Both the position numbers and the translations under genes were made by a program. A stretch of 34,533 bases of DNA. Origin: Bacillota bacterium. GTDB lineage: Bacteria; Bacillota; Clostridia; Clostridiales; Clostridiaceae. The first letter of the stretch is position 1. Every line of letters starts with the position of its first letter. Shown here one piece after another: positions 1 through 8,349 of this stretch. The notes beneath the pieces are model-generated. The model saw only the letters and a program-made list of their open reading frames with translations, searched no databases and was not told the origin of the DNA. The DNA lies in contig JAEZKY010000234.1 of the NCBI GenBank assembly GCA_023435985.1, positions 1 through 34,533 of the forward strand, in the 5' to 3' direction.

Positions 1-397
1 GCTATATTCCATACTGGCCTATTATTTTTCATTATGCCTCAAATTTAAATATCATAAAATAATCACTAATTTTTAATTATAAATTATTAGTTCTAAAATT
101 TCAACTGGTATAAACTTGAATATATCATAGTAAACTCTATTTTTATGTATAAAAGAAAAAATAAAATTAGTGGTAAACTTAAATCAGTGACAAATTAAGA
201 GTGACAAGTTACAAGTTAAGGATGAAACTCCTAGAGGAATTTCTAAAATTTATTTTTTGAAAAACCCATAGGCTTTTCTACCTAAACTTGCCCCTTGTCA
301 CTTGTCACTTGTCACTATTTTGATCTTCTCTATGATTTACATTTAATAACTAATCTTATTATATATCCCCATATATATTTTTTCTATTCATATAATA
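1..397. other. Gene-free left edge with microrepeat-bounded element
   Basis: No convincing gene. Positions 1-185 are plain AT-rich DNA. From 186 to 316 there is an inverted-repeat element: the left arm carries tandem-like copies of GTGACAA / GTTACAAG, and the right arm carries the complementary CTTGTCACTTGTCACT. Inside are a small hairpin around 224-243 (GAAACTCC, loop TAGA, GGAATTTC, one mismatch) and a second possible stem around 262-279. It lies directly downstream of the minus-strand binding-protein gene and could act as its transcription end, but there is no clear T-run. Confidence 0.5.
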
Positions 398-1231
398 TTA
401 GTCTACTAATTTATTTGCATCCATTACAAATTGATCTATTTTCTTATCATCTTGTAATTGTTTTATTACTTTATTAACTTCTGCTTGTAATTCTGGTGAA
501 TTCTTTTTCATAGCTATAGCAGAACCACCATCTGGATCATTAACTACTAATTGATCTGCAATTGCTATACCTGAATTCTTTTCAACATTAATTTTAGCTA
601 CTGGCTCTTCAGCCAAAACTGCATCTACTTTATTATTCTTTAAATCTAATACTAAATCAGTAACCTTATCTAAAGACTTAATATCTTTTGCTTCAAAATT
701 AGCTTGTGCAATTCCTTCTTGAACGGAACCTTTTTGAACTCCAATTTTCTTTCCTTTTAAATCTTCCATCTTAGTAATTCCAGTTTCATCTCCAGATCTT
801 ACTATAAATCTATGTGTTGCTGTATAATATATATCTGAGAAATCAGCATTTTCTTTTCTTTCAGCTGTTGGAGTCATACCTGCAAATACCATGTCAACTT
901 TATCTGATTGAAGAGCTACAAGTAACCCATCAAAAGCCATATCTTTTACTTGAAGTTTTACCCCTAAATCTTTTGCAAGTTCTTGTGCAATACTAATATC
1001 GAAACCAACAATTTGATCTTGTCCATCCACTTCCTTATGGAATTCGTATGGTGGGTAATCAGCACTTGTTCCAATTACAAGTTCTCCTTTTGCTTTTATT
1101 GCATCTAATGATGAAGTGCTAGATGCAGTACCATCTTTCTTTGTACTAGTACTTCCGCATCCTATCATACTTATTGCTATAGTAGACACAGCTAAAACCG
1201 CTGCTATTTTCTTTATTATTCCTTTTTTCAT
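398..1231 (-). CDS. Amino-acid ABC transporter substrate-binding lipoprotein
   Basis: A 277-residue family 3 (polar amino acid) periplasmic-type binding protein, anchored to the outer face of the membrane as a lipoprotein. The signal peptide begins MKKGIIKK, has a hydrophobic core at about 9-23 and a lipobox-like S-M-I-G-C ending at Cys25. The mature part has the two-lobe hallmarks: a GELVIGTSADYPPYEF-type start, VGFDISIAQELAKDLG and LQSDKVDMVFAGMTPTAER. The ATG at 1231 is chosen over an upstream in-frame start because a CCTCC (GGAGG on the coding strand) lies 9 bases before it. The ligand is probably a polar or basic amino acid, but this cannot be settled by reading. No permease or ATPase gene is adjacent, so it is an orphan component here or works with a transporter encoded elsewhere. 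Confidence 0.9.
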   Translation of the reverse strand: MKKGIIKKIAAVLAVSTIAISMIGCGSTSTKKDGTASSTSSLDAIKAKGELVIGTSADYPPYEFHKEVDGQDQIVGFDISIAQELAKDLGVKLQVKDMAFDGLLVALQSDKVDMVFAGMTPTAERKENADFSDIYYTATHRFIVRSGDETGITKMEDLKGKKIGVQKGSVQEGIAQANFEAKDIKSLDKVTDLVLDLKNNKVDAVLAEEPVAKINVEKNSGIAIADQLVVNDPDGGSAIAMKKNSPELQAEVNKVIKQLQDDKKIDQFVMDANKLVD

Positions 1232-1704
1232 AAATAAATACCTCCAAAAATTATTTCCTTCTTTAACCGATAGCATAATTATACACAGTTTGTTATATTT
1301 ATTCAATAGTTATATAGCAAAAAATTTAATTTTTATAAAATAAAATTTAATTTTCCCTATATATTATATATATTTTCATATTATTTATGTATGGTCGATA
1401 GCTTTACATATGCTTAATTTAGGGGCTTTTACTCATTTAAATTTTTTCACTAGTATACTCTTGTATTTCATTTTTAAACACTGCAACCTTCTAACAGTTT
1501 TTATAATCAGCTTGAAAATATTAGAAATTATACACAATTAGCATTACTATTATGCATATTATAACTTCAAAATCATATTTACCTTAACAAAACTGCATAA
1601 ATTCTGATTAGCATTTTACAATTGACAATATACAATTTTGAGTAATACTTTTTTTCACTTGGTACTACTGAATGCATTGATATAACCTGCTTTTAAGAAT
1701 ACAA
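1232..1704. other. Intergenic stretch, nothing distinctive
   Basis: AT-rich DNA between the binding-protein gene and the nested hairpins at 1705-1766. It includes a short ACAATTGACAATATACAATT-like microrepeat near 1618-1637. No open reading frame with a ribosome site, and no recognisable riboswitch on the minus strand leading into the binding-protein gene. Confidence 0.5.
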
Positions 1705-1766
1705 CTTATAATATTTAGAAAAATATTATAAGATGATTGTGGCTGCACGCCTCAATCATCTTATAA
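1705..1766 (-). terminator. Nested hairpins, probable minus-strand terminator
   Basis: The main hairpin at 1726-1766 has a perfect 14-bp stem (TTATAAGATGATTG with its complement), a T/T mismatch, then GGC/GCC around the loop TGCAC. On the minus strand it is followed by ATATTTTTC, as in an intrinsic terminator. A second perfect 12-bp palindrome, CTTATAATATTT with AAATATTATAAG (1705-1732), shares the TTATAAG segment, so the two hairpins cannot form together. It could end transcription from helD, about 375 bases upstream. Confidence 0.6.
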
Positions 1767-1894
1767 ATCAATATATATGTTAAAGTTATTTTTCTCCATC
1801 CATATTCACGGATTTACCTTAATAATAAACTTCTTAAATATGCTTTTATTATTTAAGCATATATAAAATAATTCTCTATACTTACTAAACTTTT

Positions 1895-2112
1895 GTGTAC
1901 ACTATACCAGAAATCAAATACATATTTGTGCAATAGGCATTTGAAATTAAGCTGATGAAAGTTCTTAATGTGAGCTTGTTCCATTTACTGCTTGTCACGG
2001 ACTTGTTCCGGGAGCATGCAGAAATGGATACATGCTCACATTTAGAACTTTCCAGCGAAAATTTCATAAGTCCTATGGAATAAATATGTATTTGATTTCG
2101 GTAAGTTACCAC
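1895..2112. repeat. 218-bp palindromic (MITE-like) element with long imperfect TIRs
   Basis: The left arm (1895-1990) and right arm (2015-2112) are imperfect reverse complements over about 90 bases. Matching blocks include GAAATCAAATACATATTT, AAAGTTCT.AATGTGAGC and TCCATTT. The centre, about 1990-2015, carries TCACGGACTTGTTCCGGGA. There is no transposase. A 75-codon open frame spans the element on the minus strand, but its sequence follows from the palindrome and it has no good ribosome site, so I do not call it a gene. The long paired arms resemble a nonautonomous mobile element or a structured repeat. Confidence 0.7.
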
Positions 2113-2140
2113 ATAAGTCTAGTTCAAAGAAGAAACTTTT

Positions 2141-4306
2141 TTATTTTAAATACTTAATTAAAGATAACCTGTGAAGTGCTCTCGTACATATAATGTATTT
2201 AACTAAAGACTGAACTTCCTCTTCTTCTACTACTATTACTCCGTCAAATTCTAATCCCTTTGCTAAATAAGCTGGTATAAGTACTTTTCCACCTTTATAA
2301 AGGATATCCTCATTATCTAGGTTTTGTAACTGTACTCTTTCTTTAATTAAACCTGCAAATTTATTTAATTCTTTTTTCCCTTTAAAGATTACTGCTATAT
2401 TTTCATATCCTTCTTCTTCATAGTCTTCTATTATCGAAGCAATCGTATTTATAAACTCATCATCATTTGAAACTTCTTCTTCAATAACAGGCTCTCCTTT
2501 TCTAACTAAAGGTACAATTTTATCTTCAGCTAAGAATCTATTTGAATACTCCATTATTTCCTGAGTTGATCTGTAACTCTTATTCAAATCATAATTTTTG
2601 ATTTCAACGTTAGAATCTTTAAAGACCTCATTTAAATGAAGCATTGCGACATCTCCATCAGTGCTTATTAACCTTTGGTTTGAATCACCAACTATTGTAT
2701 AACTCTTACATCCTGTTATTTCTTTAATTATTTCAAATTGTATAAAGCTGTAATCTTGGGCCTCATCAATTACTATATGCTTTATCTCTTCATTTACCTT
2801 TAATCCTGTTAGTTTAACCATCAAATATAAAATCCCTGCTAAATCCATGTATCCTAATTTATCTTGATTTTCTTCTGATACGCCAGTAACTACAGCTTCT
2901 AAGTCTTTTTCAGCTTCTCTAATATTTACTATTTTCTTATAAATATTCATAACTGTTTCATAGTTAATCCAAGAATCTAACTCGTCACGTGATTTCATGA
3001 CCTCTCTTATGATTTCTCTTATTTTAATTTTCTTTAAATACTCTAAGTGATTTTTTTCGTTCTTTAATTCCTCTTCAGATAAACTACTTATCTTTTCTTT
3101 AAACTCTGCATTCAGTTTATAAAATTCTTCATCTCTTTTATCCTTAATTTTTGATGTAAGTATTCTCTTTATCTTTTCACTTCTTCTAAATAAAGGCATA
3201 TCCTTATAATACACATTAAATAATTCTCTTATTTCTTCAATTGAAACAATTTCTTTTCCTTTGAAATTAACTGCTTTTATTTTAAAATATTTTTCATTTA
3301 AAATTTCTATGCCTGAGTTTAATAAATCCACAAATTCTTTAGAACTTTTATACTTATATTCCTCTAAAGCTGCTTCATTTCCATTCATGGCATCTTCAAT
3401 ATAGCTTCCAAAACTCTTTATATCCTCAGATCTTAACCCAATTTCTTTTAATGCAAAATTTTCAAAGGTACTTTGTTTTATGTTGCTCTCACCAAGTGTT
3501 GGCAGAACTTGAGCTATATAATCCATAAAGATATCATTAGGTCCAAAAATTAATACCTTATCTCCAAACTGCTTTCTAAAATTATAAAGTAAATACGAAA
3601 TTCTATGAAGTGCAATTGTTGTCTTTCCAGATCCAGCAACCCCATTTACTACAATTACCTTATTCCTATCTTCTCTTATAATCTCATCCTGCTCTTTTTG
3701 AATAGTCATAACTATATCTTTAAGTTTGTCAGAGGAGTTTTCAGTTAAAACCATTTGAAGTATTTCATCTTTAACATCTATAGCAGAATCAAATATTCCT
3801 TTTAATTCTCCTTTTTTAATTATAAGCTGTTTTCTTGATAATATATCAACATCTATTTCTCCTGATGGTGGATTATAGCTTGCTTTTCCAAGAGTTCCCT
3901 TATAAAATAGTGCTGCAATAGGTGCTCTCCAATCAACTATTAATGGTTCGAAGCTCTTCTCTAGAGTCAAACCATATCTGCCCACATAAATTTCTTCTGG
4001 TATATCCTCATCTTCTTTAAAGGTAACTTTTCCAAAGTAAGGCACTTCTTTAAGCTTAGTAAACTCCATAAGCCTTTTATCAATTGTCTTATAAGCTTCT
4101 TCTTTAACATAGTTTTCATGGTCAAAGTAATCTATAATTTGATCTTCATCATCCTTGTACTCTTCAACATATTTTTTTCTAGCTTCGAGGATGTAATTTG
4201 TAACACTTTTCCTCTTTTCCAAATAATTTAATATTTCCTTATTTAATATATCTAAAATTTCATTTAGTTTATCTTCTTCTCTTAAAAAATCTACTTCTTT
4301 ATTCAT
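2141..4306 (-). CDS. helD: HelD-like UvrD-family DNA helicase
   Basis: A 721-residue superfamily 1 helicase. Residues 1-100 are charged and helical, compatible with the HelD coiled-coil arm. Walker A GVAGSGKTT is at about 222-230. Walker B is in IVIDEAQDY, followed by GDSNQR (motif III), KGLEFDGVIVVE (motif V) and TRALHRL (motif VI) near the C-terminus. Length and architecture fit Firmicute HelD, which binds RNA polymerase and frees stalled complexes; a repair-type UvrD relative is the alternative. The ATG at 4306 is preferred over a GTG at 4315 because AGGCGGGGTG sits at proper distance only from the ATG. It stands alone, with repeat-rich DNA on both sides. Confidence 0.88.
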   Translation of the reverse strand: MNKEVDFLREEDKLNEILDILNKEILNYLEKRKSVTNYILEARKKYVEEYKDDEDQIIDYFDHENYVKEEAYKTIDKRLMEFTKLKEVPYFGKVTFKEDEDIPEEIYVGRYGLTLEKSFEPLIVDWRAPIAALFYKGTLGKASYNPPSGEIDVDILSRKQLIIKKGELKGIFDSAIDVKDEILQMVLTENSSDKLKDIVMTIQKEQDEIIREDRNKVIVVNGVAGSGKTTIALHRISYLLYNFRKQFGDKVLIFGPNDIFMDYIAQVLPTLGESNIKQSTFENFALKEIGLRSEDIKSFGSYIEDAMNGNEAALEEYKYKSSKEFVDLLNSGIEILNEKYFKIKAVNFKGKEIVSIEEIRELFNVYYKDMPLFRRSEKIKRILTSKIKDKRDEEFYKLNAEFKEKISSLSEEELKNEKNHLEYLKKIKIREIIREVMKSRDELDSWINYETVMNIYKKIVNIREAEKDLEAVVTGVSEENQDKLGYMDLAGILYLMVKLTGLKVNEEIKHIVIDEAQDYSFIQFEIIKEITGCKSYTIVGDSNQRLISTDGDVAMLHLNEVFKDSNVEIKNYDLNKSYRSTQEIMEYSNRFLAEDKIVPLVRKGEPVIEEEVSNDDEFINTIASIIEDYEEEGYENIAVIFKGKKELNKFAGLIKERVQLQNLDNEDILYKGGKVLIPAYLAKGLEFDGVIVVEEEEVQSLVKYIICTRALHRLSLIKYLK

Positions 4307-4319
4307 TATTAACACCCCG

Positions 4320-4480
4320 CCTTTAATTCAGTTTACAGTTCACACTTTACAGTTAAATTTACAGTTCATACCCTTTAGGGTACCCTGTGGGGAATTTACA
4401 GTTAAGTTTGTAATTTATAGTTACACGCTTACAGTTAAAATTCGCAAGTAATGATGAATATAACTTGCTTAACTTTACAG
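4320..4480. repeat. TTACAGTT microrepeat tract
   Basis: At least five scattered copies of TTTACAGTT or close variants (first near 4331, last near 4430). In the middle is a GC-richer hairpin-capable block (CCCTTTAGGGTACCCTGTGGGG, about 4372-4393 in total). It lies just upstream of helD on its coding strand, so any helD promoter must be within or beyond this tract. No gene is seen from 4307 to 4661. Confidence 0.5.
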
Positions 4481-4587
4481 TACTAGCTTGAAACTTATAA
4501 TTTTTCTACACAAATTTATAATTAGAAATTATATTATACCTTGTCAAAGGTTAATTGTACATTGTAATTCGTAATTGATGAGTCTAA

Positions 4588-4641
4588 AATGCACAATGTG
4601 TGGTTAAAAACTAGGTTTAGTTTTACCCTCCATTGTGCATT
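4588..4641 (-). terminator. Probable terminator of the ftsH operon
   Basis: The outer perfect 11-bp stem is AATGCACAATG / CATTGTGCATT. It encloses an inner stem, TGGTTAAAAACTA pairing with TAGTTTTACC with small bulges. On the minus strand the hairpin follows the ftsH stop by about 20 bases and is trailed by TTTTAGAC. The T-run is short, so efficiency is uncertain, and the unit could also be a palindromic repeat of the type common in this window. Confidence 0.6.
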
Positions 4642-4661
4642 AAATTTTAATTTAAATATTT

Positions 4662-6761
4662 TTAAAATTCATCTGTTTTATTATTATCTGCTTCATCAGC
4701 TTCTTTTATAATTGAATTTATAGATTCTTTATTATCCTCTGTAATTCTATCTTCTGATATAGTTGCTTCTTCTTTAATTTCTGAAGCAGCTTCAGGTTTT
4801 TCTTCATCCTTTTTAGCACTATCATCAATAATAACATCTAAAGAATGTTTTTTAGCTCTTCTTTCTTCTAGTTCTTTAACTTTCTTTTCATGCTCTGACT
4901 TTTCTCTTTCTCTCTCTTCCTTCATTTCAGGATACTTTTCATATACTAAATCAAAGAATTCTTCTCCAAATATTGTTTCTTTTTCTAAAAGTACTTCTGA
5001 AATTTTATCTAATAAATCTCTATTATCTCTAAGAATTTGTCTAGCATTTTTATGTGAATCTCTTATTATTCTAAGTGTTTCTTCATCTAAAACAGTTGAA
5101 GTCTCTTCACTACAATTTCTAACGGCTCTGCCATCTAGATATCTATTTTGTACTGATTCCAAAGCCATCATATCAAATCTATCAGACATACCATAGATTG
5201 AAACCATGCTTCTTGCCTGTGCTGTAGCTCTTTCTATATCATTTGAAGCTCCAGTAGAAACAAGGTCAAATACTTCTTCTTCAGCAGATCTGCCACCTAG
5301 CATTACGGTTATCTGATTAATTAACTCTTCCTTAGAAGTTAGGTACTTTTCTTCTTCTGGCAATTGCATAGTATAACCTAATGCACCCATAGTTCTAGGC
5401 ACTATTGTTATTTTATGTACTGGATCTGCTCCTTTAAGCATTGCTGCAACAAGTGCATGCCCTACTTCGTGGAAGGCTACTACTTCTCTTTCCTTTGGTG
5501 ATAAAATTCTATCCTTCTTTTCTTTACCTGCTATTATAACTTCAACTGCTTCTCTTAAGTCTTCTTGAAGAACAGTTTTTCTTCTCCTTCTTACGGCTCT
5601 TAAGGCACCTTCATTAATGATGTTTGCGAGATCAGCTCCTACAGCACCTGGAGTACTTTTTGCAATTTCTTTTAAATCAACATCACTACCTAAAATTACA
5701 TCTTTAGCATGAACCTGAAGTATTGCTTCTCTTCCTTTAAAATCTGGTCTGTCTACAATGACTCTTCTATCAAATCTACCTGGTCTTAATAACGCTTTAT
5801 CAAGTATTTCAGGTCTATTTGTAGCTCCTAATAGAACAACACCTTTAGATGAATCAAATCCATCCATTTCAGAAAGCAATTGGTTTAAAGTCTGTTCTCT
5901 TTCATCATTACTCTGCATTTGATTGTCTCTGCTTTTACCAATTGCATCAATTTCATCTATAAATATGATACATGGTGCTTTTGCTACTGCATCTTTAAAT
6001 AGTTCTCTAACTCTTGAAGCTCCAACTCCAACAAACATTTCAACAAAGCTTGAACCTGAAAGCGAGAAAAATGGTACTCTAGCTTCTCCTGCCACAGCTT
6101 TAGCAATAAGAGTCTTACCTGTTCCCGGAGGTCCTACAAGTAAAACACCCTTAGGTAGTTTTGCTCCAATTTCAGTATACTTAGCTGGCGCATTTAAGAA
6201 ATCTATAACCTCTTTTAAAGATTCCTTTGCTTCTTCCTGTCCAGCTACATCATCAAAGGTTACCTTTATTTCACTTTCCATGTAAACCTTGGCGTTATTC
6301 TTACCGATGCCCATGACACCGCCTCCGCCGCCTCCCATTTTAGAAAATAGGAATCTCCACATAAAGAATATAAGTACCATTGGTAATATCCAAGAAATTG
6401 CAATATTCATAATAGGACTTTCTTTAGGGTTTTTACCTGTAAAATCAACCCCTGCTGCATTTAACTTATCTATTAATGTCTGATCACCTACATTTGCTGT
6501 ATATAAAGTTTTATTTTTATATTCGGTATTATCTTCACTTGGTGTTATTATTAAATTCTCATTAGTTATGATAACTTTAGAAATTTCTTTATCATCAAGC
6601 ATTCTTAGGAATTCATTATAATCAACTTCTTTATTGGTAGCCTCATCTCTTGCATAGTTAAATGCCATTAAAAATGCAAAAGCTATTAAAAAATACGTAA
6701 TTGCTATAGTAAACGAATTTTTATTATTCTTCTTTTTGCTGTTTTTATTATTATCTTGCAT
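4662..6761 (-). CDS. ftsH: ATP-dependent zinc metalloprotease FtsH
   Basis: A 699-residue membrane AAA protease that unfolds and degrades misassembled membrane proteins and short-lived regulators. TM1 is at about 17-35, the extracytoplasmic domain 36-115, and TM2 117-140, followed by a six-glycine linker (143-148). AAA domain: Walker A GPPGTGKT (210-217), Walker B IIFIDEID (265-272), second region of homology around 309-333. Protease domain: HEVGH (431-435), with D508 in SNDIERA as the likely third zinc ligand. The last 80 or so residues are an acidic and lysine-rich tail that makes it longer than typical 600-650-residue FtsH proteins. The ATG follows AAGGAAAGGTG. It is last in an apparent operon with DUF3006 and two signal peptidases. 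Confidence 0.97.
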   Translation of the reverse strand: MQDNNKNSKKKNNKNSFTIAITYFLIAFAFLMAFNYARDEATNKEVDYNEFLRMLDDKEISKVIITNENLIITPSEDNTEYKNKTLYTANVGDQTLIDKLNAAGVDFTGKNPKESPIMNIAISWILPMVLIFFMWRFLFSKMGGGGGGVMGIGKNNAKVYMESEIKVTFDDVAGQEEAKESLKEVIDFLNAPAKYTEIGAKLPKGVLLVGPPGTGKTLIAKAVAGEARVPFFSLSGSSFVEMFVGVGASRVRELFKDAVAKAPCIIFIDEIDAIGKSRDNQMQSNDEREQTLNQLLSEMDGFDSSKGVVLLGATNRPEILDKALLRPGRFDRRVIVDRPDFKGREAILQVHAKDVILGSDVDLKEIAKSTPGAVGADLANIINEGALRAVRRRRKTVLQEDLREAVEVIIAGKEKKDRILSPKEREVVAFHEVGHALVAAMLKGADPVHKITIVPRTMGALGYTMQLPEEEKYLTSKEELINQITVMLGGRSAEEEVFDLVSTGASNDIERATAQARSMVSIYGMSDRFDMMALESVQNRYLDGRAVRNCSEETSTVLDEETLRIIRDSHKNARQILRDNRDLLDKISEVLLEKETIFGEEFFDLVYEKYPEMKEEREREKSEHEKKVKELEERRAKKHSLDVIIDDSAKKDEEKPEAASEIKEEATISEDRITEDNKESINSIIKEADEADNNKTDEF

Positions 6762-6819
6762 CTAATCACCTTTCCTTACGTTACTTTTTTTCAAATTATA
6801 GCAATATTTATCGATTAGA

Positions 6820-7041
6820 TCACTCTTTCCACATCCCCTGCATAATTTCATCTATCTCTTTTTTTCGGTTCAGTGTGAAACTTTTATCTATTTCAAAATA
6901 TTCATCCTTATTTATTAAAATATCTCCTTCTTCAAAATCCCCTTTAATATTATTAACAGATATCTTATACATATCTCCATTTTCTTTCTCAACAATTGCA
7001 AAATTCTCTTCTATTCTATCTATTATATACCTTTCATTCAT
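6820..7041 (-). CDS. DUF3006 family small protein
   Basis: A 73-residue soluble protein beginning MNERYIIDRIEENFAIVE. The I-D-R-I-E-x-x-x-A-V/I-V-E start followed by a second strand ending in G-D-I-L matches DUF3006, a small beta-rich family of unknown function found mainly in Firmicutes. GAGGATG precedes the ATG. The gene is 54 bases after the second signal peptidase gene and 58 bases before ftsH, so it is probably cotranscribed. The neighbours suggest a link to membrane or secretion proteostasis, which is inference only. Confidence 0.85.
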   Translation of the reverse strand: MNERYIIDRIEENFAIVEKENGDMYKISVNNIKGDFEEGDILINKDEYFEIDKSFTLNRKKEIDEIMQGMWKE

Positions 7042-7095
7042 TTAACATCCTCTTTTCATAGATATAAATTAATTCCAAGATTAATTAAATGCCTC

Positions 7096-7740
7096 TTAGT
7101 GTAATGTCCCGAAATCTTGAAAAGGATAAAATTTGATCCTAGCTCTTCCCTGTATATCTGACGCGTCTATATATGGATTAATCCATTTTCTAGCATCATA
7201 TGAATTCCTTCTATTATCACCTAAGAAGAAAAATTTACCTTTAGGTACATCATAGACACCATTAAAATCTTCATTATTCTTAACATAATCTTCCTTAATA
7301 TCTTCACCATTTACATTAACAATACCATTATGTATTACAATATGATCACCAGGAAGCCCTATAGCTCTTTTTATAAGTGTTTCACTAAGCTCATCTGAGT
7401 AAAAAACAATTATATCTCCACGGTTAATTTTGTTAGTATCATAAATTCTAGTTACCATTAATTTATCACCAACATTTAAAGTTGGAACCATAGATTCACT
7501 TGGTATATAAACATTATACACTAAAAACTTATTTATTAAGACTGCTATCCCTATAGCAGCTATGATTGGAATTATCCATTCCCTAAAAAATCCACCTTTT
7601 GATAAAAAAGCTCCTATAAAACTTTTTTTAGATACTGTTTCTTCTTTTTTACCATCATTTGTTTCTTCTACGCTGATAGTAGTTTCTAGTCCGTTTGAAC
7701 TTATATCTTTTGATTCCATAATATCATCATTTTCTCTCAT
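7096..7740 (-). CDS. lepB: Type I signal peptidase (second tandem copy)
   Basis: A 214-residue membrane serine protease that removes signal peptides from secreted preproteins. A long polar N-terminal arm of about 52 residues is followed by one membrane segment (about 55-72). The catalytic serine is in PSESMVPTL (Ser83) and the general-base lysine in TLIKRAIGLPGD (Lys124). The conserved box LGDNRRNSYDAR is near the C-terminus. GGGAG lies 7-8 bases before the ATG. The coding start is 48 bases after the stop of another signal peptidase, and the two share GVYDVP.GKFFFLGDN-type blocks, indicating duplication. The extended N-terminal arm distinguishes this copy. Confidence 0.95.
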   Translation of the reverse strand: MRENDDIMESKDISSNGLETTISVEETNDGKKEETVSKKSFIGAFLSKGGFFREWIIPIIAAIGIAVLINKFLVYNVYIPSESMVPTLNVGDKLMVTRIYDTNKINRGDIIVFYSDELSETLIKRAIGLPGDHIVIHNGIVNVNGEDIKEDYVKNNEDFNGVYDVPKGKFFFLGDNRRNSYDARKWINPYIDASDIQGRARIKFYPFQDFGTLH

Positions 7741-7788
7741 TAACGTTCTCCCTTAAAATTGCTTTGCTTAATCTATATTTTAATTATA

Positions 7789-8343
7789 TCACTTGAATAC
7801 TTCAAAGTCTTTTATTGGATAATATCTCATTACAGCCTTTGCCTCTATATACGATGAGTCAACATAAGGGTTTTTCCAATGTCTTGAGTCATCAGAATTA
7901 GCCCTATTATCACCTAAAAAGAAATACTTACCTTCAGGAACATCATAAACACCACTAATATATTCATTGTTTTTTACATAATCCTCTTCAAGCTTTTCTC
8001 CATTTCTAAAGACAATACCATTTTTAATTTCTATTTTATCTCCAGGAAGCCCTATTAATCTTTTTATTAAAATATCTCCTGGAAATTCATCATTTTTAAA
8101 TAATACAATATCTCCCTCTTTTAAATTTTGCGGATTATATACTCTTTCCACAATTAATCTATCTTTAATTTGCAAAGTAGGAATCATAGATCCACTAGTA
8201 ATCCAAACACCATATCCTACAAACTTCCAAATCAAAACTGCTACAGAAGCAACAATTGCTATGTCTATTATCCATTCTTTTATTATTGACTTTTTTTTAG
8301 TTTTTCTATCACTTAAAACTTCATTTTCTTTGTTTTCTGCCAC
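7789..8343 (-). CDS. lepB: Type I signal peptidase (first tandem copy)
   Basis: A 184-residue paralogue of the next gene. One membrane segment lies at about 24-44, the catalytic serine is in TSGSMIPTL (Ser52), the lysine in ILIKRLIGLPGD (Lys94), and the conserved LGDNRANSDDSRHW box follows. The start is a GTG at 8343, because GGAGG sits 7 bases upstream. The open frame continues 18 codons further, but that extension is translated from TTGACAAT-type repeat DNA and has no ribosome site. It is first in the apparent operon peptidase-peptidase-DUF3006-ftsH (gaps 48, 54 and 58 bases). A candidate extended -10 lies near 8520. Confidence 0.93.
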   Translation of the reverse strand: MAENKENEVLSDRKTKKKSIIKEWIIDIAIVASVAVLIWKFVGYGVWITSGSMIPTLQIKDRLIVERVYNPQNLKEGDIVLFKNDEFPGDILIKRLIGLPGDKIEIKNGIVFRNGEKLEEDYVKNNEYISGVYDVPEGKYFFLGDNRANSDDSRHWKNPYVDSSYIEAKAVMRYYPIKDFEVFK

Positions 8344-8349
8344 AGCATT

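Noticed and set aside
1232..1704. T-box or riboswitch upstream of the binding-protein gene
   Set aside because: No T-box GGTGG-type core or other known aptamer core could be found on the minus strand.
1885..2112. 75-codon open frame on the minus strand
   Set aside because: It lies inside the palindromic element, has no family resemblance and no good ribosome site; the frame follows from the repeat.
5923..6483. Plus-strand open frames opposite ftsH
   Set aside because: They are antisense shadows of a strongly conserved gene without ribosome sites.
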